Positions 16,001 through 24,085 of a stretch of DNA of 64,000 bases are shown in pieces. The notes beneath the pieces were generated by a model that ran no database searches, was not told where the DNA came from, and was given only the letters and a program-made list of their open reading frames with translations. The stretch comes from Micromonospora zingiberis (GTDB lineage: Bacteria; Actinomycetota; Actinomycetes; Mycobacteriales; Micromonosporaceae): positions 62,001 to 126,000 of the forward strand of contig NZ_SJJR01000010.1 of assembly GCF_004331455.1 (NCBI RefSeq), given 5' to 3'. How positions within the stretch are numbered: position 1 is the first letter of the stretch; the number at the start of each line of letters is the position of its first letter. The position numbers and the translations under genes are program-made.

Positions 16001-16713
16001 CCGCCCCACCGGCGGCTCCGCGTACCCCGCTGCGTCGGCTGGAGCTGGCCGGTTTCGGCGTACGGCACACCGACGGCATCGTCGCGGTACGCGATGTCGA
16101 CCTGGTCGTGCAGCGCGGGCAACTCGTCCTGGTCGTCGGTGCGGTCGGCTCGGGCAAGTCCTCGCTGCTGCGGGCCCTGGCCGGGATCGCCCCGCACCAT
16201 GGGCGGATGACCTGGAACGGCGACCCGATCACCGAGCCGGAGCTGTTCCTGCGTCCCAACCAGGTCGGCTATGTCGGCCAGTTGCCCCGGGTGCTCTCCG
16301 GCACGGTCGCCGAGAACATCACCCTCGGGCACCAGGTGGACGCCGGTCACGCCGTGGCCACGGCGCAACTGGAGCACGACCTGGCGGCCACCGGTAGTGG
16401 GCTCGGCCTGCTCATCGGGCACAAGGGCACCCGGCTCTCCGGCGGGCAACTACAGCGCCTGGCCCTGGCCCGGGCGTTGGCGCCGCGTACCGAACTGCTG
16501 GTCGCCGACGACGTCTCCTCCGCCCTGGACGTCACCACCGAACTGGCGCTCTGGCAGGCCCTGCGCGATCACGGGGTGACCGTGGTCGGCTCCACGTCGA
16601 AGCGGGCCGCGCTGGTGCGGGCCGACCACGTCGTGGTGCTCACCGACGGCGCGGTGGCGGCCCAGGGCCCGTGGCGCGACCTCGAACAGCGCTGGGGCCA
16701 CCTGGCGGGCTGA
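13048..16713 (+). CDS. Fused ABC exporter (TMD-NBD-TMD-NBD)
   Basis: 1221 residues, two half-transporters on one chain. TMD1 ~15-300; NBD1 with Walker A GRTGSGKST (~357), signature LSAGQ (~460) and Walker B VVILDEATARLD (~480); a disordered Gly/Pro/Asp linker ~560-665; TMD2 ~680-960; NBD2 with Walker A GAVGSGKSS (~1031), signature LSGGQLQRLALARA (~1130) and Walker B ELLVADDVSSALD (~1150). In NBD2 the catalytic Glu after Walker B is Asp, so the two ATP sites are probably unequal, as in many heterodimeric exporters. GGAGGA sits seven bases before ATG. The substrate is not evident; lipid, peptide or drug efflux is possible. A nested palindrome upstream suggests control. Confidence 0.92.
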   Translation: MRLLRDLWVTSPRRMNLVVVLIVLGGIGQAATAALAGPVLVNRSVGFFALLAVALVAAVFSDLVVSLVMAGVTADWSADLRRRLCQVALGQPVPALETTPVGEMLDRIDGDVYDVASGVRGPGVRLAQALAVGLLSTVVGLTVWWPAGLGMLLVTILLAVTLRRPAGRIAPARMKEEAAWSDLAAVMEESIHGQDDVRTSLARPYVLRLYALRAAEVLRRGLLVWRMSAQVNTVAAGVTRAGVALVVLGGVWALSTGRVDAARLTAIWLLALSLGMTVEHVSRMVPEVQYALGAWGRVQLLQNAEQEPTGGDSPIDGDLVIRDLTFHYPAGADTERGPALREVDLTFVRGRSYALVGRTGSGKSTLAKVLTRAVDVPPGTVLLGGRDVLDLDVEQLRRWIAVVPQRTEILAGTLAENVALFDPELLDAAGRALHELGLAGWIAELPAGLDTRLGEGGHVLSAGQEQLVAFARILVRDPHVVILDEATARLDPVTEARVQQATQRLLRDRIGIVIAHRLSSVRQCDEVVVLADGAVVEAGPLARSRRFAELLAASHAGGYGDGAALLVEPGVDWAQGEPALVGAAPTGTAAGTAGDGTRPVIVPVTADQTSLPTAAAERPVGGDDPAPVVGPEPIEPPGGREVGGRESTGRTPGGEPGGERRPASRSRTLREIFRLCLNDPRYGAAAVGVFAVLAVFGLDGPVLAWLWADVVDGTGDPWLPALGIAAGLVFAIPAHYWTHLWFPAWWVRQMLRISARLVYGQTGPRRVSRHTPAEVVAQGGDTERVVQLADNVLDQAVGVVLLVTMTLVTGSVVPGLFFFGTMVLSGLAATAFGPRLERAARDTVAARAAFATALVSSLSAARTVKLAGATRPVLTHLADLDTVRSDRQRREIAVQVWARSTPALASGLLPIGVWALFLAGALSAGAALVAVATLGAARWFAWTTASLVSQVPSARVWTRRTTDMVGVDVYSARIPGVDLAAGTAPAPPAAPRTPLRRLELAGFGVRHTDGIVAVRDVDLVVQRGQLVLVVGAVGSGKSSLLRALAGIAPHHGRMTWNGDPITEPELFLRPNQVGYVGQLPRVLSGTVAENITLGHQVDAGHAVATAQLEHDLAATGSGLGLLIGHKGTRLSGGQLQRLALARALAPRTELLVADDVSSALDVTTELALWQALRDHGVTVVGSTSKRAALVRADHVVVLTDGAVAAQGPWRDLEQRWGHLAG

Positions 16714-16773
16714 GCCCCGCCAGCCCGGCCCGCGGCCCGCGCGCGGGCTGCGGCGTGGCCGGACCGGGGCTCA
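16711..16773. terminator. Bidirectional terminator built from two convergent stop codons
   Basis: TGAGCCCCG (16711-16719) pairs perfectly with CGGGGCTCA (16765-16773). The outer three bases at each end are the stop codons of the ABC exporter (plus) and the flavin oxidoreductase (minus). An inner palindrome GCCCGCGCGCGGGC (16735-16748) adds a second stem. Confidence 0.75.
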
Positions 16774-17838
16774 GACGGCTCGCAGGTACGGCTCGGGCCA
16801 GGTGGTGTCGGCACCGAGCTTGGCGGCGGCCTGGTGCGGCCAGTACGGGTTGCGCAGCAACTCCCGGCCGAGCAGCACCAGGTCGGCTTCGCCGTCGGCG
16901 ACGATCGCCTCGGCCTGCTCCGGCTCGACGATCAGACCGACCGCACCCGTCGGCACCCGCGCCTCCCGGCGCACCTGGGCGGCCAGCGGCACCTGGTAGC
17001 CACGGGCGACCGGAATGGCGGCCTTCGGCGCGGCGCCGCCCGAGGAGCAGTCGACCAGGTCCACCCCGACCGCCGCGAGTTCGGTGGCGAGCACCACGCT
17101 GTCGTCGATCGTCCAGCCGCCCTCGACCCAGTCGGTCGCCGAGATCCGGGCCAGCACCGGCACGTCCTCGCCGACGGCGGCGCGGACCGCGCGGGCGACC
17201 TCCAGGGTCAGCCGCATCCGCCCGGCCCGGTCCCCGCCCCAGCCGTCGGTACGCCGGTTGGTCAGCGGTGACAGGAACTCGTGCAGCAGGTAACCGTGCG
17301 CGGCGTGCACCTCCACGGCAGCGAACCCGGCTGCCACCGACCGGCTGGCCGCCACCGCGAACGCCGCCACCACGGCGGCGATCCCCGCCTCGTCCAGGGC
17401 GCTCGGCACCCGGTACTCCGGGAGGAACGGCTCGCCGGTCGGTCCGACCGGATTCCACCCGCCCTCGGCGTCGGGCACCCCACCCCGGCGCGGATCCCAG
17501 GGCCGGTAGGTCGACGCCTTGAACCCGGCGTGCGCGAGCTGCACGGCGGGCACCGCGCCATGCGCGGCCAGGAACCGGGTGACCGGGCGCCAGGCGTCGA
17601 CGTGCTGGTCGGACCAGATTCCGGTGTCCTGCGGGCTGATCCGTCCCTCGGGCAGCACGGCGGTCGCCTCGGTCAGCACCAGGCCGGCGCCGCCGGCCGC
17701 GCGGGCGCCGAGGTGCACCAGGTGCCAGTCGGTGGGTAGTCCGTCCGGGCCAGCGCTGTACTGGCACATCGGCGCCAGCGCGATCCGGTTGGGCAGCGTC
17801 ACCGCGCGCAACGTCAGCGGTGTGAACAACGCACTCAT
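16771..17838 (-). CDS. NADH:flavin oxidoreductase / old yellow enzyme (YqjM-like)
   Basis: 355 residues. FMN-dependent ene-reductase, a TIM barrel reducing activated C=C bonds. The YqjM subgroup is shown by the flavin-tuning Cys in LAPMCQYSA (near residue 24), VQLAHAGFKAST, substrate-binding HAAHGYLLHEFLSPLTNRR with the His pair, an RISATDWVEGGW segment, and the phosphate-binding tail VLLGRELLRNPYW. GGGAGAAG six to eight bases upstream fixes the ATG. It converges on the ABC exporter and shares a terminator stem with it. Physiological substrate is unknown; stress or xenobiotic reduction is usual for the family. Confidence 0.93.
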   Translation of the reverse strand: MSALFTPLTLRAVTLPNRIALAPMCQYSAGPDGLPTDWHLVHLGARAAGGAGLVLTEATAVLPEGRISPQDTGIWSDQHVDAWRPVTRFLAAHGAVPAVQLAHAGFKASTYRPWDPRRGGVPDAEGGWNPVGPTGEPFLPEYRVPSALDEAGIAAVVAAFAVAASRSVAAGFAAVEVHAAHGYLLHEFLSPLTNRRTDGWGGDRAGRMRLTLEVARAVRAAVGEDVPVLARISATDWVEGGWTIDDSVVLATELAAVGVDLVDCSSGGAAPKAAIPVARGYQVPLAAQVRREARVPTGAVGLIVEPEQAEAIVADGEADLVLLGRELLRNPYWPHQAAAKLGADTTWPEPYLRAV

Positions 17839-17916
17839 CGCGCCATCTTCTCCCGGCCGGCCGATGCGCTCGCGACGCAGGGGCCGGCGAGGCAGGTCGC
17901 GGCCGGTCCGGTGACG

Positions 17917-18669
17917 TCACCGCCTCGACGCGTACGGCTTCCGGGGGAGCTGCGGCCCGGCTGCCAGGATCAGCGCGGTGACCACGCCCCAGACGGCCGC
18001 CACCATCAGCAGCAGCCGCTCCAGGACGCCGACCAGCGACCCCCGTCCGACGAGCAGCATGGCCAGGCCGACCGCGCCGGCCAGCGGCAGGGCCACCGCC
18101 GCGGTGATGGTGGCGGTCCGGCGCAGCCGGCTCGCCGCTGCCCCGGAGAGCACGATCGCGATCATGGCGAAGACCACGGCGGCGGTGGCGGCGACGCTCG
18201 CCGCGCCGTGCACCAGGTCCGCCACGGTGGCCGTCTCGAACGGCGGCAGCGGGCAGCCGGCACTACAGGTCACCGCGCCGGACAGGGCGGTGGCCAGCCC
18301 ACCCGCGACGAGCAGCGCCACCGCCGCCCGCAGCGCCCCGTCACCCCGCACCGGCGGCTGCCCCTGGCCGGGCGGCTGGTCGCGCAGTGCGGTGGCGAGC
18401 AACAGGAGCGCGGCACCCAGGGCGAACACCCCGATCCGGTAGGTCCAGGCGTACCCGCTGCCGGCCACGCCGGCCTCGCTGACGTACCCGGTCAGGCCCG
18501 GACCGGGACCGGCGACCACGGCGAGGACCACCGCGGCCGTGCCGGTGAGTACGCAGACCGCCGCGCCGATGGCGGCGCCCCGCGACCCGACGATGCCCGG
18601 TCCGGTGGCGCCCACCGTGCCCGTCGTCCGGCCGGCGGAGGTCTGGTCCGGGGCGGGTGGCTCAGCCAC
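17917..18669 (-). CDS. DUF998-like integral membrane protein
   Basis: 250 residues starting at GTG 18669, which overlaps the end of the GST gene by eight bases. A ~30-residue Pro/Gly/Thr tail precedes about six transmembrane helices. The loop after the first helix carries YVSEAGV and the pattern SGYAWTYRIGVFALG, and the third loop has SGAVTCSAGCPLPPFET with two Cys. This spacing (TGYVSEAG then helix then C-x3-C) is the layout I associate with DUF998 membrane proteins. No catalytic motif is seen. Co-transcription with the GST gene is likely; the role is unknown. Confidence 0.7.
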   Translation of the reverse strand: MAEPPAPDQTSAGRTTGTVGATGPGIVGSRGAAIGAAVCVLTGTAAVVLAVVAGPGPGLTGYVSEAGVAGSGYAWTYRIGVFALGAALLLLATALRDQPPGQGQPPVRGDGALRAAVALLVAGGLATALSGAVTCSAGCPLPPFETATVADLVHGAASVAATAAVVFAMIAIVLSGAAASRLRRTATITAAVALPLAGAVGLAMLLVGRGSLVGVLERLLLMVAAVWGVVTALILAAGPQLPRKPYASRR

Positions 18670-19627
18670 GCCCGTGCGGCGTCGTCCAGCCGTGCAGGTC
18701 CGGGCCGAGCGGCACGATCCCGGTCGGGTTGATCTCGTGATGGGTGGCGTAGTAGTGCCGCTTGATGTGGTCGAAGTCGACCGTCTCCCCGAAACCGGGA
18801 GTCTGGAACAGATCCCGGGCGTACGCCCACAGCACCGGCATCTCGGTGAGCTTCTGCCGGTTGCACTTGAAGTGCCCGTGGTACGCCACGTCGAAGCGGA
18901 CCAGGGTGGTGAACAGCCGCACGTCCGCCTCGGTGATCGCGTCGCCCATCAGGTACCGCTGACCGGCCAGCCGCTGCGACAGCGCGTCCAACCGCGCGAA
19001 CAGCGCCGTGAACGCCTCGTCGTACGCCTGCTGGGAGGTCGCGAAGCCGCAGCGGTAGACGCCGTTGTTCACGTCGCGGTGGATCTCGGCCATCAGCCGG
19101 TCCAGTTCCGGACGCTGCTCGACCGGGTAGAGGTCCGGCGCGTCCGGGGCGTGCAGTCGCCGCCACTCGGTGGACAGGTCCAGGGTGAGCTGTGGGTAGT
19201 CGTTGGTGACCACCCGCCCGGTGCGGGTGTCGATCAGCGCCGGCACGGTGACCCGGCCCGAGTAGTCGGGATCGGTGGCCAGGTACGCCTCGGACAGATG
19301 ACCGATGCCGAGCACCGGGTCGAAGCCGTCCGGGTCGAGGGTGAACCGCCAGCCGCGTTCGTCCCGGATCGGGTCGACGGTGCCCAGCGAGATGGCGTCC
19401 CGCAGCCCCAGCAGGTTGCGGACGATCAACGCCCGGTGCGCCCACGGGCAGGCCCGGCACCAGATCAGCCGGTACCGGCCCGGCTCCAGCGGCCAGCGGT
19501 CCCGCTCGTCCGGCCCGGCCCCCGGTGGCGAGGTGGAGTGCGGGGTGACCCGCCCGGTGAACCGGTTGGGTTGCCGGACGAACGCGCCGCCCATGCTGGT
19601 TTCCGCGCCGAACTGGGCTCGTGCCAT
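18662..19627 (-). CDS. Xi-class glutathione S-transferase / glutathionyl-hydroquinone reductase-like
   Basis: 321 residues. The active-site Cys C60 is in RACPWAHRALIV, the ECM4/YqjG hallmark. Other family markers are a VPALIDTRTGRVVTNDY thioredoxin-fold segment, a DLYPVE stretch, NGVYRCGFATSQQAY, and a C-terminal all-helical domain (RYLMGDAITEADVRLFTTL). Actinobacteria mostly lack glutathione, so the real thiol donor may be mycothiol; that is inference. The promoter appears leaderless: TAGGTT six bases before ATG. Likely role is reductive removal of thiol groups from conjugated quinones. Paired with the DUF998-like gene. Confidence 0.92.
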   Translation of the reverse strand: MARAQFGAETSMGGAFVRQPNRFTGRVTPHSTSPPGAGPDERDRWPLEPGRYRLIWCRACPWAHRALIVRNLLGLRDAISLGTVDPIRDERGWRFTLDPDGFDPVLGIGHLSEAYLATDPDYSGRVTVPALIDTRTGRVVTNDYPQLTLDLSTEWRRLHAPDAPDLYPVEQRPELDRLMAEIHRDVNNGVYRCGFATSQQAYDEAFTALFARLDALSQRLAGQRYLMGDAITEADVRLFTTLVRFDVAYHGHFKCNRQKLTEMPVLWAYARDLFQTPGFGETVDFDHIKRHYYATHHEINPTGIVPLGPDLHGWTTPHGRG

Positions 19628-19633
19628 GCCGAC

Positions 19634-19639
19634 AACCTA
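19634..19639 (-). promoter_or_regulatory. -10 element TAGGTT of a leaderless promoter (GST gene)
   Basis: On the minus strand TAGGTT is followed by GTCGGC and then the ATG at 19627, leaving no room for a ribosome-binding site. Confidence 0.6.
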
Positions 19640-19733
19640 TCCGGATCAGCCGGCGATATCCTGGCCGCTGGACGTCCCCGTGGACCCGGCGGGCGCCCAC
19701 CACCCCCGCCTTCCCACCCCCGAAGGACTCGCG

Positions 19734-20936
19734 ATGACCGTGGCATACCTGGTGGCCGGTGTCCGCACCCCGATCGGCCGGTACGCCGGCGCGCTGGCCG
19801 GCGTACGCCCCGACGACCTGGCCGCGCACGTGATCCGTGAACTGGTCGCCCGGCACCCGTCGGTGGACTGGTCCCGTACCGACGACGTGGTGCTCGGCTG
19901 CGCCAACCAGGCCGGTGAGGACAACCGCAACGTGGCCCGGATGGCGGCGCTGCTCGGCGGCCTGCCGGAGCAGGTCTCCGGCAGCACGGTCAACCGGCTC
20001 TGCGGCTCCGGTCTCGACGCGCTGGCCACCGCCGCGCGGGCGATCGTCGCCGGTGAGGCCGACCTGATGGTCGCGGGCGGGGTGGAGAGCATGAGTCGGG
20101 CGCCGTTCGTCATGCCGAAGGCGACCACCGCGTTCTCCCGGGCCGCCGAGGTGTACGACACCACGATCGGCTGGCGGCTGGTCAACCCGCTGATGGAGCA
20201 GGGCTGGGGAATCGACTCGATGCCGGAGACGGCGGAGAACGTCGCGGTCGAGTTCGGCGTGGACCGGCGCGCCCAGGACGAGTTCGCGTACCGCTCGCAG
20301 TTGCGGGCCGCCAAGGCGCAGGCCGACGGCCGGCTGGCCGAGGAGATCGTGCCGGTGACCGTGCCGGCCGGTCGGCGCGAGACGCGGCTGGTCGAGGTGG
20401 ACGAGCACCCCCGCCAGACCTCGGTGGAGAAGCTCGGCGCGCTGCCCACCCCGTTCCGTACCGGCGGCACGGTGACCGCCGGCAACTCCTCCGGGGTCAA
20501 CGACGGCGCGGTGGCGCTGCTGGTCGCCTCGGAGCGGGCGGTGGCCGAGTACGGCCTGACCCCGCTGGCCCGGGTCACCGGGACGGCGACGGCGGGCGTA
20601 CCGCCACGGATCATGGGCATCGGCCCGGTGCCGGCGACCCGGCGGCTGCTCGACCGGCAGGGCCTGACGGTGGCCGACATCGACGTGATCGAGCTGAACG
20701 AGGCGTTCGCCGCCCAGTCCGTCGCGGTGCTGCGGGAACTGGGGCTGCCCGAGGACGCCGAGCACGTCAACCCGAACGGTGGCGCCATCGCGCTGGGTCA
20801 CCCGCTCGGTGCCAGCGGCGCCCGGCTCGCGCTCACCGCCGCGCTGGAGTTGCGTCGCCGGGGCGGGCGGCGGGCCCTGGCGACCATGTGCGTCGGCGTC
20901 GGGCAGGGCATCTCGCTGCTGCTGGAAGCCGCCTGA
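19734..20936 (+). CDS. Acetyl-CoA acyltransferase / beta-ketothiolase
   Basis: 400 residues. Thiolase fold: acyl-accepting C90 in STVNRLCGSG, NEAFAAQ near 325, catalytic His in NPNGGAIALGHPLGASG (~350), and second catalytic Cys in MCVGVGQG (usually CIGVGQG). The N-terminus AYLVAGVRTPIGRYAGAL and GCANQAGEDNRN most resemble beta-ketoadipyl-CoA thiolase (PcaF/PaaJ type), but no aromatic-degradation genes are near, so I keep the general name. GAAGGA six bases before ATG 19734 sets the start; a longer in-frame extension has no such site. The gene stands alone, divergent from the GST gene. Confidence 0.93.
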   Translation: MTVAYLVAGVRTPIGRYAGALAGVRPDDLAAHVIRELVARHPSVDWSRTDDVVLGCANQAGEDNRNVARMAALLGGLPEQVSGSTVNRLCGSGLDALATAARAIVAGEADLMVAGGVESMSRAPFVMPKATTAFSRAAEVYDTTIGWRLVNPLMEQGWGIDSMPETAENVAVEFGVDRRAQDEFAYRSQLRAAKAQADGRLAEEIVPVTVPAGRRETRLVEVDEHPRQTSVEKLGALPTPFRTGGTVTAGNSSGVNDGAVALLVASERAVAEYGLTPLARVTGTATAGVPPRIMGIGPVPATRRLLDRQGLTVADIDVIELNEAFAAQSVAVLRELGLPEDAEHVNPNGGAIALGHPLGASGARLALTAALELRRRGGRRALATMCVGVGQGISLLLEAA

Positions 20937-21002
20937 CCGGCCCGGCCGGAGCGGCCTGCGGGAAAGAGCCTTGTGGATCTCCCGGGGCATGACGCGCGGG
21001 CC

Positions 21003-21008
21003 TAGAGT
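21003..21008 (+). promoter_or_regulatory. -10 element TAGAGT for the methyltransferase / c-di-GMP operon
   Basis: TAGAGT in CCTAGAGTGG implies a start near 21014 and a leader of about 37 bases that includes GGGGT before GTG 21051. Confidence 0.45.
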
Positions 21009-21050
21009 GGTCGGCATCACCAGATCCGAGGCGACGACTTGGGGTCACCA

Positions 21051-21869
21051 GTGCAGCAGCCGGACGGACCACCCACCGAGATCGACCTTTCCCGGCCCAG
21101 CGCGGCCCGGGTGTACGACTACTTCCTGGGCGGCGCCCACAACTTCGAGATCGACCGGCAGTTGGCCGACCAGATCGCGGCCATGACGCCCAACCTCCCG
21201 GCGACCATGTGGGCGGGGCGGGAGTTCCTGCGCCGGACCGTACGGGTGCTGCTCGACGCCGGCATCGACCAGTTTCTCGACATCGGCTCGGGTATTCCCA
21301 CCGTCGGCAACGTGCACGAGGTCGCCCAGGCCGCGAACCCGAAGGCCCGGGTGGTCTACGTCGACATCGACCCGGTGGCGGTGGCGCACAGCCGGGAGCT
21401 GCTGGCCGGCGACGACCTGACCGGGGTGATCCACGGCGACCTGCGCGACCCGGCGCGGATCCTGGCCGAGGCCCGGCGGCTGGGCCTGCTCGACTTCGAC
21501 CGGCCGCTGGGCATCCTGCTGGCCGGCGTGGTCCACTTCGTCCCCGACGCCGACCGTCCCGCCGACATCATGGCCACCTTGCGCGCCGCTGCGGCACCCG
21601 GCAGTCACCTGGTCATCTCGCACTCCACCTTCGAGGACCAGCCACAGGAGATGCTCGACGCGCAGCGGCTCTCGGCGCGTACCAGCACCGAGATCACGCT
21701 CCGCTCGCGGGCCGAGATCACCGGCTTCTTCGGTGACTGGACGATCCTCGAACCGGGCGTGGTGCACATGGAGTTGTGGCGCCCCGAGTCGCCCTCCGAC
21801 GTGGTCGCCGACGCGCAGCGGTTCGGTGCCTTCGGCGCGGTAGCCCGCCTCGACCGCACAGCGGGTTGA
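21051..21869 (+). CDS. SAM-dependent methyltransferase of the DUF574 (Methyltransf_19) type
   Basis: 272 residues from GTG 21051 with GGGGT five bases upstream; TTG 21039 would add four. The N-terminal signature PSAARVYDYFLGGAHNFEID is typical of DUF574 proteins, which are expanded in actinobacteria. Rossmann motifs follow: FLDIGSGIPTVGNVHEVAQ (SAM-binding), YVDIDPVAVAHSRELL, and VIHGDLRDP. Later LLAGVVHFVPD and ISHSTFED complete the fold. Four bases separate its stop from the ATG of the PAS-GGDEF-EAL gene, so they form an operon. Substrate unknown; the pairing hints at signalling or morphological control, which is inference. Confidence 0.88.
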   Translation: MQQPDGPPTEIDLSRPSAARVYDYFLGGAHNFEIDRQLADQIAAMTPNLPATMWAGREFLRRTVRVLLDAGIDQFLDIGSGIPTVGNVHEVAQAANPKARVVYVDIDPVAVAHSRELLAGDDLTGVIHGDLRDPARILAEARRLGLLDFDRPLGILLAGVVHFVPDADRPADIMATLRAAAAPGSHLVISHSTFEDQPQEMLDAQRLSARTSTEITLRSRAEITGFFGDWTILEPGVVHMELWRPESPSDVVADAQRFGAFGAVARLDRTAG

Positions 21870-21873
21870 CCTG

Positions 21874-24009
21874 ATGTCGGCCGTCGGCGCCCCCAGTGGG
21901 CGTGCCGTCGACCGGGCCGGCGCGCAGCGCTACGCGGCCGAGTGGGCTCAGGCGGTACGCCGGCTCGGGTTCGTCCCGATGAGCGCGGTCGACACCGAGC
22001 GGCTGCTGCTGGCGTACACCCTCCGGCTGGCCGACGCGCTGCTCGCTGCCGAGGCGGTGACGCCGGTGGCAGCGGAGGTCGGCCAGGCTCTGGTCGAGGC
22101 ACACCTGACCGAGCCGGGCGTGATCGAGTGGTCGGTGCGCTCCCTCGCCGACCGGCTTCCGCAGCAGGTGCTGGGCGGGGCGGCCGGGCTCGACGATCGG
22201 ATCGCGGCGATGCAGGGCGGCCTGGCCGCCGGCTTCGCCCGGGCGCTGCGCGATCGCACCCTCAGCCAGCAGGAGCGGATCGCGCGCTCCGCGTGGCAGG
22301 CCCGGGACAGCGTCGAGCAGGCGCTGCGCGACAGCGAGGCCAGATTCCGGGCGGTGTTCCGGGGGGCGGCGATCGGCATCGGCATCGCCGACGTCGACGG
22401 GAAGATCATCGACGTCAATCAGCCCTTCGCCGACATGCTCGGCTACTCGATCGAGGAGTTGCGGCAGCTCAACGTGGCGGCGCTGTTCCACCACGACGAC
22501 GCGCCCGGGATGTGGGAGCTGTACCGGGAACTGGTCGAGGGCAAGCACGACTCGGTGCGGGTCGAGAAGCGATACCACCGCAAGGACGGTAGTTCCGTCT
22601 GGACCGACCTGGCCGTCTCCCTGATCCGTCACGACGACGGCCGGCCCCGGTTCACCGTCGCCGTGGTGGAGGACATCACCCAGCGGTACGAACTCCAACG
22701 CCGACTGCGGTTCCAGGCACTGCACGATCCACTGACCGAACTGCCCAACCGTACGCTGTTCTTCGATACGCTGGGCCGCCTGCTGGACGGCGCGGGCCGG
22801 GTCGGCGTCTGCTTCCTCGACCTCGACGGCTTCAAGGCGATCAACGACAGTCTCGGGCACGACCTCGGTGACCGGCTGCTGGTGACCATCGCCCGGCGGC
22901 TGGCCGGCTGCGTGGCCGAGCACGGCTACCTGGTCGCCCGGATGGGCGGCGACGAGTTCGTCATCCTGGTCGACGGCGACGCCGGGGTGGACGACATGAT
23001 CGCGGTGGCCGACCTGGCGCTGGCCGCAGTGTCCGCCCCGGTGTTCATCGGCGAGCAGCAGCTGATGGTCTCCGCCAGCGTCGGCATCGTCGACTCGGGC
23101 ATCGTCGGCACCAGCGCCTCCGAGCTGATGAAGGCCGCCGACACCACGCTGTACTGGGCCAAGGCGGAGGGCCGGGGCCGGTGGGCGGTGTACGACCCGG
23201 AGCGCAGCGCCCGGGACATCGCCCGATCAGCGCTGGTCGCCGGACTGCCGGTGGCGCTGGAGCGGGACGAGTTCGTGCTGCACTACCAGCCGATCGTGTC
23301 GCTGCTGGACGGCCGGATGCTGGCGGTCGAGGCACTGGTCCGCTGGCAGCATCCGGAACTGGGTCTGATCGGCCCGGACCGCTTCATCGGGCTGGCCGAG
23401 GAGACCGGTCTGATCGTCCGGCTGGGCGAGTGGGTGCTGCGGCGGGCCTGCCAGGACGCCCAGCGGTGGCACGTCGAGTTCCCTGAGTCCCGGCTGGTGG
23501 TCAGCGTGAACCTGGCCGCCCGCCAGGCCGACACGCCGGTGATCGTGGACACCGTGGCCGACGCCCTGGCCAGCAGCGGGTTGCCGGCGGGCCTGCTGCA
23601 ACTGGAGTTGACCGAGAGCGCCGTGATGGGCTCCGCGGGTGAGCCGTTACGGACGCTGTACCGGCTGGCCGCGCTCGGCGTCCGGCTGGCCGTCGACGAC
23701 TTCGGTACCGGCTACTCGAACCTGGCGTACCTGCGTCGGCTGCCGATCACCTGCCTGAAGCTGGCGGCGCCGTTCGTCGAGGGCATCCGGGGCGACGAGC
23801 CGGATGCCGCCGACCACCGCGACGAGCGGATCGTGGACGCCCTGGTGCGGTTGGCCCACGCCCTCGAACTCTGGGTGACCGCCGAGGCGGTGGAGACCGA
23901 GGCGCAGGCCGAGCGGCTGCGGGCGCTGCGCTGCGACTCCGCCCAGGGTCGCCTCTTCGGCCCCCCGGAACCAGCCGAAGCCATCCGCACCCGCCTGGAC
24001 GGCGGGTAA
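21874..24009 (+). CDS. PAS-GGDEF-EAL c-di-GMP turnover protein
   Basis: 711 residues, no membrane segment, so cytoplasmic. A helical N-terminal region of about 140 residues has no family I recognise. A PAS domain covers ~150-270 (FRGAAIGIGIADVDGKIIDV, NRxP-like segments, GSSVWTDLAVSLI). GGDEF spans ~275-440 with intact MGGDEF near 356; the DxLT region reads ALHDPLTELPNRTLFFD. EAL spans ~450-705: EALVRW near 484, VNLAA, ELTESAV, DDFGTGYSNLAYLRR, CLKL, TAEAVET and QGRLFGPP, so the metal and base residues are retained. Both synthesis and hydrolysis could work, with PAS choosing between them. Translationally close to the DUF574 methyltransferase. The stop codon touches a dispersed repeat. Confidence 0.93.
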   Translation: MSAVGAPSGRAVDRAGAQRYAAEWAQAVRRLGFVPMSAVDTERLLLAYTLRLADALLAAEAVTPVAAEVGQALVEAHLTEPGVIEWSVRSLADRLPQQVLGGAAGLDDRIAAMQGGLAAGFARALRDRTLSQQERIARSAWQARDSVEQALRDSEARFRAVFRGAAIGIGIADVDGKIIDVNQPFADMLGYSIEELRQLNVAALFHHDDAPGMWELYRELVEGKHDSVRVEKRYHRKDGSSVWTDLAVSLIRHDDGRPRFTVAVVEDITQRYELQRRLRFQALHDPLTELPNRTLFFDTLGRLLDGAGRVGVCFLDLDGFKAINDSLGHDLGDRLLVTIARRLAGCVAEHGYLVARMGGDEFVILVDGDAGVDDMIAVADLALAAVSAPVFIGEQQLMVSASVGIVDSGIVGTSASELMKAADTTLYWAKAEGRGRWAVYDPERSARDIARSALVAGLPVALERDEFVLHYQPIVSLLDGRMLAVEALVRWQHPELGLIGPDRFIGLAEETGLIVRLGEWVLRRACQDAQRWHVEFPESRLVVSVNLAARQADTPVIVDTVADALASSGLPAGLLQLELTESAVMGSAGEPLRTLYRLAALGVRLAVDDFGTGYSNLAYLRRLPITCLKLAAPFVEGIRGDEPDAADHRDERIVDALVRLAHALELWVTAEAVETEAQAERLRALRCDSAQGRLFGPPEPAEAIRTRLDGG

Positions 24010-24059
24010 GGAAGGGCACCTTCTTAACGCCTCGTGCATAGGAAGGGCCCCCTATTAAC
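24007..24059 (+). repeat. Dispersed composite repeat, copy 2
   Basis: Arms GTAAGGAAGGGCACCTTCTT plus AACGCC, an 8-base spacer (TCGTGCAT), then AGGAAGGGCCCCCTATTAAC. It matches the element at 7378-7431 in inverted orientation. The TAA stop of the PAS-GGDEF-EAL gene forms the element's first bases, so insertion may have supplied the stop codon and trimmed the gene. Confidence 0.75.
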
Positions 24060-24085
24060 TAACCCCTGCAACGATCGGAGCCGAC

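Noticed and set aside
12895..16449. 1184-codon minus-strand frame opposite the ABC exporter
   Set aside because: Antisense shadow; plus strand has both ABC cassettes with all motifs and a Shine-Dalgarno.
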